Shown: one piece after another, positions 9,916 to 19,500 of the stretch
How the letters are laid out: each line of letters opens with the position of its first letter
Numbering within the stretch: position 1 is the first letter of the stretch
Source of the DNA: Sphaerisporangium melleum
GTDB taxonomy: Bacteria; Actinomycetota; Actinomycetes; Streptosporangiales; Streptosporangiaceae
Direction: 5' to 3'
DNA length: 64,000 bases
Assembly: GCF_014646695.1 (NCBI RefSeq)
Contig: NZ_BMNT01000010.1
Span: 126,756-190,755, forward strand
Translations under genes and position numbers: made by a program
Notes under the pieces: model-generated
What the model saw: the letters and a program-made list of their open reading frames with translations, nothing else
Databases searched by the model: none
Told to the model about the DNA's origin: nothing

Positions 9916-11766
9916 GTGACCAAGCAGGTTCAGCAACTCGACCGCGTGATCATTCGCTTCGCGGGCGACTCCGGCGACGGCATGCAGCTGACCGGTGATC
10001 GCTTCACGGCGGAGACCGCGCAGTTCGGGAACGACCTTTCCACCCTGCCCAACTTCCCCGCCGAGATCCGCGCCCCCGCGGGAACGCTCCCCGGCGTGTC
10101 GAGCTTCCAGCTGCACTTCGCCGACCACGACATCCTCACGCCAGGCGACGCGCCGAACGTGCTGGTCGCGATGAACCCCGCCGCGCTGAAGGCCAACATC
10201 GGTGACCTGCCCCGCGGCGCCGACGTCATCGTGAACACCGACGAGTTCACCAAGCGCAACCTGCAGAAGGTCGGTTACGCGGCGAGCCCGGTGGACGACG
10301 GGTCGCTCGGCGAGTGGCGGGTGCACGCCGTCCCGCTGACCTCGCTGACCGTCAAGGCGCTGGAGGGCTTCGAGGTCTCCAAGAAGGACGCCGAGCGGTC
10401 CAAGAACATGTTCGCCCTCGGGTTGCTGTCCTGGCTGTACCACCGGCCCACCGAGGGGACGATCAAGTTCCTGGAGCGGAAGTTCGCCAAGAAGCCCGAC
10501 ATCGCCAAGGCCAACATCGCGGCCTTCCAGGCGGGCTGGAACTACGGCGAGACCACCGAGTCGTTCTCGGTGTCCTACGAGATCAAGCCGGCCACGCTCG
10601 CCCCGGGCCTCTACCGCAACATCTCCGGCAACCAGGCCCTCGCCTACGGGCTGATCGCGGCCTCGGTGCGGTCGCGGCTGCCGCTGTTCCTCGGCTCCTA
10701 CCCGATCACCCCGGCCTCCGACATCCTGCACGAGCTGTCCAAGCACAAGCGGTTCGGCATCCGCACCTTCCAGGCGGAGGACGAGATCGCGGGCGTGGGC
10801 GCGGCCCTCGGCGCGGCGTTCGGCGGCGCGCTCGGCGTGACCACGACCTCCGGGCCCGGTGTCGCGCTGAAGGCCGAGACCGTGGGCCTGGCCGTCGCCA
10901 CCGAGCTGCCGCTGCTCGTGGTGGACGTGCAGCGGGCCGGCCCCTCGACGGGCATGCCGACCAAGACCGAGCAGACCGACCTGCTCATGGCGATGTACGG
11001 CCGCAACGGCGAGTCGCCGGTGCCGATCGTGGCCCCCGCGACCCCGTCCGACTGCTTCCACGCGGCGATCGAGGCCGCGCGCCTGGCCGTCAAGTACCGC
11101 ACGCCGGTCATGCTGCTGTCCGACGGCTACCTCGCCAACGGCTCCGAGCCGTGGCGGCTGCCCGACGCCGACGACCTGCCCGACCTGTCGGTCGAGTTCG
11201 CCGTCGAGCCGAACGGCGAGGACGGCGAGACCTACCTGCCGTTCAAGCGCGACCCGCAGACGCTGGCCCGCCCGTGGGCCGTGCCGGGCACGCCGGGCCT
11301 GGAGCACCGCATCGGCGGCATCGAGAAGGCCGACGGCACGGGCAACATCTCCTACGACCCGAACAACCACGACATGATGGTCCGGCTGCGCCAGGCCAAG
11401 ATCGACGGCATCGCCCAGGACATCCCGCCGCTGGAGGTCGACGACCCCGACGGTGACGCACGGCTGCTGGTCCTCGGCTGGGGTTCGACGTACGGGCCGA
11501 TCGCGGCGGCCGTGCGGCGGGTCAGAAGGTCGGGTGTGAAGGTCGCCCACGCGCACTTCCGCCACCTGAACCCACTGCCCGCCAACACCGGCGAGGTGCT
11601 GCGCGCCTACGACAAGGTGCTCCTGCCGGAGATCAACCTGGGCCAGCTCGCGCTGCTGCTGCGGGCGCGCTTCCTGGTCGACGTCATCAGCTACAACCGC
11701 GTGCGCGGTCTTCCCTTCAAGGCGGAGGAGCTCGCCGGAGTGATTCAGGACGTGATCGAACAGTGA
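9916..11766 (+). CDS. korA: 2-oxoglutarate (2-oxoacid):ferredoxin oxidoreductase, alpha subunit (gamma-alpha fusion)
   Basis: Oxidatively decarboxylates a 2-oxoacid with CoA and passes electrons to ferredoxin, working with KorB. The 616 residues are a fusion: the gamma domain (RFAGDSGDGMQLTGD near residues 13-30) occupies about 1-195 and the alpha pyrimidine-binding domain follows from about 215 (GSYPITPASDILHEL, FQAEDEIAG, TTTSGPG). The start GTG 9916 has GAGGAGG 8 nt upstream. It overlaps korB by 4 nt. The 2-oxoglutarate assignment rests on similarity of the fused form to actinobacterial KorA; another 2-oxoacid cannot be excluded. Confidence 0.92.
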   Translation: MTKQVQQLDRVIIRFAGDSGDGMQLTGDRFTAETAQFGNDLSTLPNFPAEIRAPAGTLPGVSSFQLHFADHDILTPGDAPNVLVAMNPAALKANIGDLPRGADVIVNTDEFTKRNLQKVGYAASPVDDGSLGEWRVHAVPLTSLTVKALEGFEVSKKDAERSKNMFALGLLSWLYHRPTEGTIKFLERKFAKKPDIAKANIAAFQAGWNYGETTESFSVSYEIKPATLAPGLYRNISGNQALAYGLIAASVRSRLPLFLGSYPITPASDILHELSKHKRFGIRTFQAEDEIAGVGAALGAAFGGALGVTTTSGPGVALKAETVGLAVATELPLLVVDVQRAGPSTGMPTKTEQTDLLMAMYGRNGESPVPIVAPATPSDCFHAAIEAARLAVKYRTPVMLLSDGYLANGSEPWRLPDADDLPDLSVEFAVEPNGEDGETYLPFKRDPQTLARPWAVPGTPGLEHRIGGIEKADGTGNISYDPNNHDMMVRLRQAKIDGIAQDIPPLEVDDPDGDARLLVLGWGSTYGPIAAAVRRVRRSGVKVAHAHFRHLNPLPANTGEVLRAYDKVLLPEINLGQLALLLRARFLVDVISYNRVRGLPFKAEELAGVIQDVIEQ

Positions 11767-12839
11767 GTGATATCACGACCAACGGGCACATCGCCCACCC
11801 GGTCGGCGTCGGCACCGGGCTCGCCCTGATCCCCCGCGCCACCGAGAAGCAGTCGCTCAAGGACTTCAAGAGCGACCAGGAGGTCCGCTGGTGCCCCGGC
11901 TGCGGTGACTACGCCATCCTCGCCGCGGTGCAGAGCTTCCTGCCGGAGCTCGGGCTCAAGCGCGAGAACATCGTGTTCGTCTCGGGCATCGGCTGCTCGT
12001 CCCGCTTCCCGTACTACCTGAACACCTACGGCTTCCACTCGATCCACGGGCGGGCGCCGGCCATCGCGACCGGTCTGGCCGCCTCGCGGCCCGACCTGTC
12101 GGTGTGGGTGATCACCGGGGACGGCGACGCGCTGTCGATCGGCGGCAACCACCTGATCCACGCGCTGCGCCGCAACGTCAACCTGAACATCCTGCTGTTC
12201 AACAACCGCATCTACGGCCTGACCAAGGGGCAGTACTCCCCGACCTCCGAGGTCGGCAAGATCACCAAGTCGACGCCGATGGGCTCGCTGGACAAGCCGT
12301 TCAACCCGATCTCGCTGGCGCTCGGCGCCGAGGCCGGGTTCGTGGCCCGTACGCTCGACTCCGACCGCAAGCACCTGCAGTCGGTGCTGCGCGAGGCGGC
12401 GGCGCACCGCGGCACGAGCCTGGTCGAGATCTACCAGAACTGCAACATCTTCAACGACGGCGCGTTCGACGCCCTGAAGGACCCGGGGCTGCGCGACGAC
12501 ATCACGCTGCGCCTGGAGCACGGGCAGCCGATCGCCTCGGCGTCCAAGGCCGTGCGCCGTGGCGCCGGCGGCCGCATCGAGGTGGTCGACCGGGCGAGCG
12601 TGCCCGAGGGCGAGATCCTCGTCCACGACGCGCACGACCCCGACCCCTCGGCCGCCTTCGCCCTGTCCCGGCTGGACGAGCCGGCGTTCGAGCACGTGCC
12701 GATCGGCATCTTCCGCTCGGTCGACCGCCCGGCCTACGACACGCTGATGAGCAAGCAGGTGCACGAGGCGGTGTCCGACCAGGGCGCGGGCGACCTCGAC
12801 CAGCTGCTGCGCGGCGGCGACACCTGGCGCGTCGGCTGA
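11763..12839 (+). CDS. korB: 2-oxoglutarate (2-oxoacid):ferredoxin oxidoreductase, beta subunit
   Basis: Thiamine-diphosphate-binding partner of KorA, 358 residues. The iron-sulfur ligands WCPGCGD (C44, C47) and SGIGCSSR are present, as is the ThDP motif ITGDGDALSIGGNH ending in NILLFNN. The conserved NCNIFNDGAF block is followed by a C-terminal extension of about 100 residues. GTG 11763 overlaps the korA stop by 4 nt, so the subunits are translationally coupled. No ferredoxin gene lies beside it. A strong hairpin follows the stop. Confidence 0.93.
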   Translation: MSDITTNGHIAHPVGVGTGLALIPRATEKQSLKDFKSDQEVRWCPGCGDYAILAAVQSFLPELGLKRENIVFVSGIGCSSRFPYYLNTYGFHSIHGRAPAIATGLAASRPDLSVWVITGDGDALSIGGNHLIHALRRNVNLNILLFNNRIYGLTKGQYSPTSEVGKITKSTPMGSLDKPFNPISLALGAEAGFVARTLDSDRKHLQSVLREAAAHRGTSLVEIYQNCNIFNDGAFDALKDPGLRDDITLRLEHGQPIASASKAVRRGAGGRIEVVDRASVPEGEILVHDAHDPDPSAAFALSRLDEPAFEHVPIGIFRSVDRPAYDTLMSKQVHEAVSDQGAGDLDQLLRGGDTWRVG

Positions 12840-12867
12840 CGCTCTGAGCCGCCGGCCACCGGTACGA

Positions 12868-12906
12868 AGGAAGGCCCTCCACGCGATGCGCGTGGAGGGC
12901 CTTCCT
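12868..12906. terminator. Strong bidirectional terminator hairpin after korB
   Basis: A perfect 18-bp stem (AGGAAGGCCCTCCACGCG and its complement) closed by a 3-nt loop, between korB and the convergent beta-helix gene. This is the strongest simple hairpin I found in the window. Confidence 0.85.
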
Positions 12907-12920
12907 CATGTCGCAGGGGG

Positions 12921-14726
12921 TCAGCCGCCCGCGGGGACGGGCTTGCCGTCCTCCCAGACGTTGTCCCGCCACTCGTTGCCGGAGCCGTTCTTGTCCCAGT
13001 AGGCCACCGGGCCGTTGTAGCCGCCCTTGGCCCAGACGTCCTTGCTGAAGACGTTGCCGACGACCTTGATGTTGGACGAGGTGCCCTTGGAGCCGGCCCC
13101 GCCGTACAGGCTGTAGCCGCCGCCGGCCAGGAAGTTGCCCTCGACGGTCACGTTGCGGACCACGCCGAAGTCCTGGAAGAGGGCGATGGCGCCGGTCTGC
13201 TCCAGGGTGTTGATCACCGTGTTGCCGCGGATGACCAGCTTGGCCCCGGACGGCGGCCCGCTGGTACACATGATCATGTCGGTGTGGTCACCTGAGTAGT
13301 ACTTCGGATCGTGGAGGTAGGAGTCCTCGATCAGGCCCTGCTCGGTGAGGATGCCGTTGCTGATCGTGTGGATGTCCACCCGGCGCACGGTCAGGTCGCC
13401 GCCCTGGTTGATGATGCCGAACTGCGTGCGCTGCTTGCCGTTGCCGAAGATCTCGGTGTCCTCGACGGTGAGCCCGCCGTGGCCGTTGCGCTGGATGACG
13501 CCCCACTCGCCGGGCGCCGCCGCCACGCGGGTGTTGCGGATCGTCACGTTGTCGGCCTGCACGTTGATCTCACCGTTGACCAGAAGGCCGTCGATGACCG
13601 TGCCGTCCTTGGTCACGGTGACCGAGCCGCTCTCCTTGAGCGTCACGCCGTTCGGCACACCGGTGTCCCCGGCCCCGGGGAAGCCCCCGGTGGGCGGCGG
13701 GGTGGTGCTCGGCTTCGGCGTCGCGCTCGGCTCCTTGGTCGGCTGGTTGGTCGGGTTCGGGCTGAGCGACGGCCTGGGCGTCGCCGGCTTGGGCGAGGCC
13801 GAGGCGCTGCCGGACGGCTTCGGGGTGGCCGAAGGCCCGGCGGTCCGGGTGCGCGTCGGGGTCGGCTCGGCGGTGGCCGGCGAGGACGGGCTCGGCGAGC
13901 CGCTCGCGGTCGGCCCGGTGGTGACGTCGGACGACGGGGTGGCCGAGACCTCGGTGGACGGGGTGGCGCTCGGACCGGTGCTGGTCGTCGGCACGATCGT
14001 CGGGTCGTCGGTCGGCCGGTCGCCGGGGCGCGGGAAGTGGCGGCGTTCCCGGTGCCGGAAGATGACGTCGACCCAGTAGCTCACCCGCCTCTTGTGCACG
14101 TTCGAGGGGAAGGCCGAGCGGGCCGTGGTGCCGAACACGCCGGCCTGCGCGGTCAGCGGGCCGACGGTGACCGGCTCGTCGAACACGCCGGGCGAGGCGA
14201 CGTACCCGCCGTTGCTGGTGTGGTAGGAGACGGTGTAGACCCGGCCCGCGACGATCGGCACCGGCGCGTCGAACATCGCCTGCTGCCAGCCGCTCTTGGA
14301 CTCACCGGTGAAGGTCACCTTGGCCAGCGGCTTGCCCTTGGAGTCCCAGAGGGTGCCGCGGTGGGTGCCGCGCTCCGCGGCGGGCTTGTAGAACCGCATG
14401 CCGGCCACCACGCCGTCACGGGCGGCCTTGAAGCGGGTGCCGAGCTCCAGCGGGGTGTTCTCGACCTGGCTCGTGGCCTTGGTCACCTTGCCGGACTTCC
14501 ACAGGGTGGTCTCCAGCGTCACCTCCGCCGCGACCGGAGCGGTCTTGGCGACGGGCTGCTGCCTGCCGTTGATCACCACGGTGACGGTGGCGCCGAGTAC
14601 GGCGGCGCCGGCCAGCAGGGTGATCCATCCTGTTACGGGGAACCGGCGTGCGCCGGACGATCTCGCTTCGTTGGACGGCGGGCGCCGCCGGGCGCGCCGC
14701 CTGTCCGCGTGCCGGGAATCGCTCAC
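12921..14726 (-). CDS. Cell-surface protein: membrane anchor, DUF4082 domain, Thr/Ser/Pro linker, right-handed beta-helix
   Basis: A 601-residue exported protein. Parts in order: an Arg-rich cytoplasmic tail; one hydrophobic anchor (about 33-55); a DUF4082 domain (about 70-225, with GMRFYKP, GTHRGTLWDSKG, WQQAMF, Y-VSYHTSNGGY, YWVDVIF); a long Thr/Ser/Pro/Lys linker (about 230-365); and a pectate-lyase-like beta-helix (about 375-601, repeated NVTIRNTRV, GLTVEDTEI, DLTVRRVDI strands). The helix is paralogous to the lipoprotein at 47076, and the DUF4082 domain to the three copies in the protein at 16584. The start GTG 14726 has GGAGG about 9 nt upstream. A polysaccharide-binding or lyase role is inferred from fold and location. 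Confidence 0.85.
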   Translation of the reverse strand: MSDSRHADRRRARRRPPSNEARSSGARRFPVTGWITLLAGAAVLGATVTVVINGRQQPVAKTAPVAAEVTLETTLWKSGKVTKATSQVENTPLELGTRFKAARDGVVAGMRFYKPAAERGTHRGTLWDSKGKPLAKVTFTGESKSGWQQAMFDAPVPIVAGRVYTVSYHTSNGGYVASPGVFDEPVTVGPLTAQAGVFGTTARSAFPSNVHKRRVSYWVDVIFRHRERRHFPRPGDRPTDDPTIVPTTSTGPSATPSTEVSATPSSDVTTGPTASGSPSPSSPATAEPTPTRTRTAGPSATPKPSGSASASPKPATPRPSLSPNPTNQPTKEPSATPKPSTTPPPTGGFPGAGDTGVPNGVTLKESGSVTVTKDGTVIDGLLVNGEINVQADNVTIRNTRVAAAPGEWGVIQRNGHGGLTVEDTEIFGNGKQRTQFGIINQGGDLTVRRVDIHTISNGILTEQGLIEDSYLHDPKYYSGDHTDMIMCTSGPPSGAKLVIRGNTVINTLEQTGAIALFQDFGVVRNVTVEGNFLAGGGYSLYGGAGSKGTSSNIKVVGNVFSKDVWAKGGYNGPVAYWDKNGSGNEWRDNVWEDGKPVPAGG

Positions 14727-14926
14727 TGGCACGAGCCTCCACCTCCGGCGGCGGGCGCCGGGCTCGATCATGTTTCAGTGCGAGGCCATTGTTGCGGTTG
14801 GGAAAGCATGAGACAACCGCATCACCTCTTTTATCCCAGCAAAAGCACTAAATCAGTATGGGAAGCCGGATTGTGGTGACAGAATCCCGCGATTCATACC
14901 ACCCAAAACCGCCCGTCACCTCATGA

Positions 14927-15541
14927 TCACCCCGCGTGCGCGGCCCCGCCCGCACGCAACGCGGCGTAGTACGCCTGGCAGTCGTCGTACCGCGGCAGCA
15001 GCCCCTTCTCCAGGGCCTGCGAGAGCGTCGGCGCCGCGGCGTCCTTCGGCGACAGCAGCGGCTCGATGTCCCGCGGCCAGGGAATGCCGATCTCGGGGTC
15101 CATCGGGTCCACCCCGTGCTCGTGCCCCGGAGCGTACGGCTCGGAGCACATGTAGACCACGGTGGCCTGCTCGCTCAGCACCATGAACGCGTGCCCCAGC
15201 CCTTCGGCCAGGTAGACCCCGCGCCTGGTGCGGTCGTCCAGCTCGACGGTCTCCACGCGCCCGAACGTCGGCGAGCCCTGCCGGATGTCCACGATCACGT
15301 CCAGCACGGCGCCGCTGACGCAGGTGACGTACTTGGCCTGACCGGGCGGCACGTCGGCGAAGTGGACGCCCCGCACCACCCCGCGGCGCGAGACGGAGTA
15401 GTTCGCCTGCGCCAGCCGCAGGTCGTGCCCCATGACCTCGGACATCCGGTCCGCGCGGTACCACTCCAGGAAGGCACCCCGGTCGTCCTCGTGGACGGCA
15501 GGGGTGAACACGTACGCGTCGGCGATGCTCAAACGTTCCAC
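14927..15541 (-). CDS. rmlC: dTDP-4-dehydrorhamnose 3,5-epimerase-like protein
   Basis: A 204-residue cupin of the RmlC family, which epimerises dTDP-4-keto-6-deoxyglucose on the way to dTDP-L-rhamnose. Family motifs seen: RGVVRGVHF (catalytic His), KYVTCVSGAVLDVIVDIRQGSPTFGR (with the catalytic Asp) and GLGHAFMVLSE. The final residues are typical of antibiotic and exopolysaccharide sugar clusters, so a 3-only or 5-only epimerase is possible. The start GTG 15541 begins the conserved block; a CATTCT hexamer 7 nt upstream hints at a leaderless message. It lies 40 kb from rmlA/B/D, but in the same split polysaccharide locus. Confidence 0.82.
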   Translation of the reverse strand: MERLSIADAYVFTPAVHEDDRGAFLEWYRADRMSEVMGHDLRLAQANYSVSRRGVVRGVHFADVPPGQAKYVTCVSGAVLDVIVDIRQGSPTFGRVETVELDDRTRRGVYLAEGLGHAFMVLSEQATVVYMCSEPYAPGHEHGVDPMDPEIGIPWPRDIEPLLSPKDAAAPTLSQALEKGLLPRYDDCQAYYAALRAGGAAHAG

Positions 15542-15713
15542 GTCACACAGAATGACATCCCTCGATCTCGGTGCGCTATCAAAGGGCGGCGGCGCGCGCG
15601 TCGCCGCACGGCGTCTGCGATAGTTGGGCTTCCGGCGTTGGAACGTGCCCACGCCGGCCGCGCCAACGGCAGACCCGCTCCGTGCCCCCCGCACTCCCCG
15701 CCAAGGAGAGACC

Positions 15714-16373
15714 ATGAGCCGTCTGAACGCCCTCCGGAGCCGTTTCGTCGACGCCCCCGACTCGCTCGGCGCCAAGGCCCGGGCCCGCCGCTGGCAGTGG
15801 TTCGCGCAGCGCTTCCCCGACCTGTCGGAGATGTCGGTGATCGACCTCGGCGGCACGGCCGGCGCCTGGCTTCGGGCGCCGGTGCGGCCCGCGCACGTGC
15901 AGATCGTCAACCTGGAGAAGCCGCCGGCCAACCTGCCCCCGTGGCTGAAGGCCGACGTGGCCGACGCCTGCGACCTGCCCGCCGCCATCCTGGGCACCAA
16001 GTACGACCTGGTGTTCTCCAACGCGGTCATCGAGCACGTCGGCGGGCACCTGCGCCGGCAGTTGTTCGCCGACGCGGTGCACCACCTCGCCGACCGCCAC
16101 TGGGTGCAGACCCCCTACCGGTACTTCCCCGTGGAGCCGCACTTCCTGTTCCCCGGCTTCCAGTACCTGCCGATCGCCGCCCGCACCTCGCTGCTGCGCC
16201 GCTGGCCGCTCGTGCACACCCCCACCTCCGACCGCGACGCCGCGCGCAACATCGTGATGGAGGTCGAACTGCTGAGCATCACCGAGATGCGGCACTATTT
16301 CCCTTCCTCGCAGATCCGCTTCGAGCGGCTGGCCGGCCTGGTGAAGTCGGTCATCGCGATCAGGCAGGGCTAG
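15714..16373 (+). CDS. Class I SAM-dependent methyltransferase
   Basis: A 219-residue methyltransferase. SAM-binding motif I is VIDLGGTAGAWL (about 43-54), and the motif II/III region reads YDLVFSNAVIEHVGG, with the EHV of many sugar or lipid methyltransferases. The start ATG 15714 has AAGGAG upstream. It is divergent from the rmlC-like gene. Its place in the polysaccharide locus suggests O-methylation of a sugar or of a lipid-linked intermediate; nothing in the sequence names the substrate. Confidence 0.82.
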   Translation: MSRLNALRSRFVDAPDSLGAKARARRWQWFAQRFPDLSEMSVIDLGGTAGAWLRAPVRPAHVQIVNLEKPPANLPPWLKADVADACDLPAAILGTKYDLVFSNAVIEHVGGHLRRQLFADAVHHLADRHWVQTPYRYFPVEPHFLFPGFQYLPIAARTSLLRRWPLVHTPTSDRDAARNIVMEVELLSITEMRHYFPSSQIRFERLAGLVKSVIAIRQG

Positions 16374-16407
16374 GCGCGCCACGGGGTCTCCGGCCGTGTC
16401 CGCCCAC

Positions 16408-16458
16408 GTGACAGGCATTGCGCGAAACCGGTCATGTGACATGTGTGACACAAGTGAC
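16408..16458 (+). promoter_or_regulatory. Tandem GTGAC repeats upstream of the giant secreted protein gene
   Basis: GTGAC occurs at 16408, 16436, 16445 and 16454. The last three are spaced exactly 9 bp apart (GTGAC-N4), and a palindrome CATGTGACATG (16433-16443) overlaps the first of them. Likely a regulator binding array about 130 bp before the TTG start. Confidence 0.4.
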
Positions 16459-16583
16459 GGCAGTTCGGGAGGGGCCGTAAACCGGTCCACAGGTCCGGGC
16501 GTCCTCCTCGCCGGGACCACGCTCCACAGCGTGAGCACCACCGGGGAATTTCACCCTTCTCGCAGATCACGTGGGAGCTTTCA

Positions 16584-19500
16584 TTGATACCGCGCAGTGC
16601 CGCGCGCCGCCGACACAGGTCGGCGTTCGCAGCAGCGGCGTTGACTCTCGCCGCACTCCTCTGGGCCCCCGCCGCTCCGGCGCGGGCGATGGGGCCATGC
16701 GACGCGGGTGGCAACAAGATCACCTGTGAGAACACCATCACGGGTGCCGACCCCTCGGAATGGGACACCGATCCGCGGGGCACGGTCGAGGGCTACGGCG
16801 ACCAGATGAGCGTCAACCTCGGCCAGACGATCAACTTCAAGATCAGGTCCGCCGCGCTCAACCTGCAGGTGGACATCTACCGGATGGGGTACTACCAGGG
16901 CAACGGCGCGCGCAAGGTGCTCACCGTGCCCGCCACCACATCCGTCTCGCGCAACCAGCCGACCTGCCCGGTGAACACCACCACCGGCGAGGTGGCCTGC
17001 ACCTGGGGCACGGTCGCGAGCTGGACCGTTCCCACCACCGCCGTCTCGGGCATCTACTTCGCCCACGTGATCCGTACCGACACCGGGGACGACACCCACA
17101 TCGTCTTCGTGGTCCGAGACGACGCGAGCACCGCCGACCTGCTGTTCCGCACCTCCGACAGCACCTGGCAGGCCTACAACTCCTGGGGCGACATCCCCGC
17201 CACCGAGGACAACCCGAACAAGGTGCTCAACAGCCTGTACCGCGGCGACAGCACCGCCGCGCCGGGCCGCGCGGTCAAGGTGAGCTACAACCGGCCGTTC
17301 AACACCCGCGAGTCCACCCCGTGGGGCCGCGACTTCGTCTTCGCCAACGAGTACCCCATGGTGCGCTGGCTGGAGGCCAACGGCTACAACGTCTCCTACA
17401 TGGCCTCGGTGGACGCCGCCCGCGCACCGGCCACGCTGCGCCAGCACAAGACCGTGCTGTCGGTCGGCCACGACGAGTACTGGTCGGGCGAGGAGCGCTC
17501 GGCGTTCGAGGCCGCCCGCGACAACGGCGTGAACCTCGCGTTCTTCAGCGGCAACGAGGTCTACTGGAAGACCCGCTGGGAGAACTCCTACCGCACGCTG
17601 GTCTCCTACAAGGAGACCCACGCCGGCGCCAAGATCGACCCGGCGCCGAACGTCTGGACCGGCACCTGGCGCGATCCGCGCCTCAGCCCGCCGGCCGACG
17701 GCGGCCGGCCGGAGAACGCGCTCACCGGCACGCTGTTCACCGTCAACTGCACCTACGAGTCCAACGGCTGCGAGGCGATCCCGCTGACCGTCCCGGCCGC
17801 CGACGGCAAGATGCGGTTCTGGCGCGGCACCTCGGTCGCCGGCCAGAACTCCGGGTCGATCAGCATCCCCGGCGTCGTGGGCTACGAGTGGGACGAGGAC
17901 GTCGACAACGGGTCACGTCCCAAGGGCCTGGTGCCGATGTCCAGCTCGACCGCGACGGCCGAGCAGGTGCTCATCGACTACGGCACCAACGTCGCGGTCA
18001 AGAGCGCGACCCACCGCATCACGCTCTACCGCGCCCCCAGCGGCGCGCTGGTGTTCGGCGCGGGCACCGTGCAGTGGACGTGGGGCCTGGACGCGGAGCA
18101 CGACAGCTACAACGACACCGACTACAGCAACCTCACCATCAAGCAGGCGACGGTCAACCTGTTCGCCGACATGGGAGTGCAGCCCAAGTCGCTGATGTCC
18201 CCGCTGAGCGCCGCCACCAAGTCCACCGACACCACCGCTCCCTCGGTGACCATCACCGCCCCGGCGGCCGGGACGACCGTGACCAACGGCGCCACGGCCA
18301 CCATCAGCGGCGCCGCCACCGACGGCGGCGGCGGGCAGGTCGGCGCGGTCGAGGTCTCCACCGACGGCGGCGCCACCTGGCACCCGGCCACCGGGCGCAC
18401 GAGCTGGACCTACTCCTGGAAGGTCAGCGGAGTCGGCGCCACCACCGTCAAGGCGCGCGCCGCCGACGACAGCGGCAACGTCGGCGCCGAGGCCACGCGC
18501 AACGTCACCGTCGAGTGCCCGTGCAGCCTGTTCCCCTCCACCGCCGTCCCGGCCAACCCGGCGGAGAACGACGGCAGCGCGCTGGAGCTCGGCGTGCGGT
18601 TCGTCCCGTCGGTGAACGGCTACCTGACCGGTATCAAGTTCTACAAGGGCACCGGCAACACCGGCACCCACACCGGCACGCTGTGGTCGGCCACCGGCGA
18701 CCCGCTCGCCACCGGCACGTTCGGCGGCGAGACCTCGACCGGCTGGCAGAAGCTGAACTTCGCCTCGCCGGTCCCGGTCAGCGCCGGGACCGAGTACGTC
18801 GCCTCGTACTACGCGCCGAACGGACACTACGCCGCCGACGCGAACTTCTACCGCTACCAGCCGCTGGTCAACCCGCCGCTGACCGCCCCGGCCGCCACCG
18901 TGAACGCGGGCAACGGCGTCTACCGGGCCGGGGCGGGCTTCCCCACCCAGACCTTCAACGGCGGCAACTACTACGTCGACGTCGTGTTCACGGTCAACGA
19001 CATCTACCCGCCGGCCGCGACCTCGGCGGCGCCGGTGCCCGGCTCCTCCAGCCTGCCGACGACGGCGCAGCCCAAGGTGACCTTCGGCGAGCCGATCCAG
19101 GCCGGCACCGCGACGTTCACCGTCAAGGACACCACGCAGGCGAACGTCGCGGGCACGGTGTCGCTGGACGCCGCGCGCAAGACGCTCACCTTCGCGCCCG
19201 CCGCGCCGCTGGCCGCCGGCGAGCGGTTCACGGTGGCGGTGTCCGGCGCCAAGGACGACGCGAACAACACGATGACCCAGCCGTACACGTTCTCCTTCAC
19301 CACGGCCAAGCCGTGGGCGGCGGGCGTGTGCCCGTGCACGATCTGGCCGGACGTCACCGTGCCCGACACGCCGAGCATCAACGACGGCGGCTCGGTGGAG
19401 GTCGGCGTGAAGTTCCAGGCCGCGGCCGACGGCTTCATCGAGGGCATCCGGTTCTACAAGGGCCCCGGCAACACCGGCACCCACACCGGCACGCTGTGGT

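Noticed and set aside
10314-11456. Overlapping plus-strand open frame inside korA
   Set aside because: Frame-shifted shadow of korA; no independent start or family resemblance.
16374-16583. Possible ydaO/c-di-AMP riboswitch before the secreted protein gene
   Set aside because: Such riboswitches precede some actinobacterial wall-enzyme genes, but I could not find their conserved pairing and core sequence; the visible signals are direct repeats instead.
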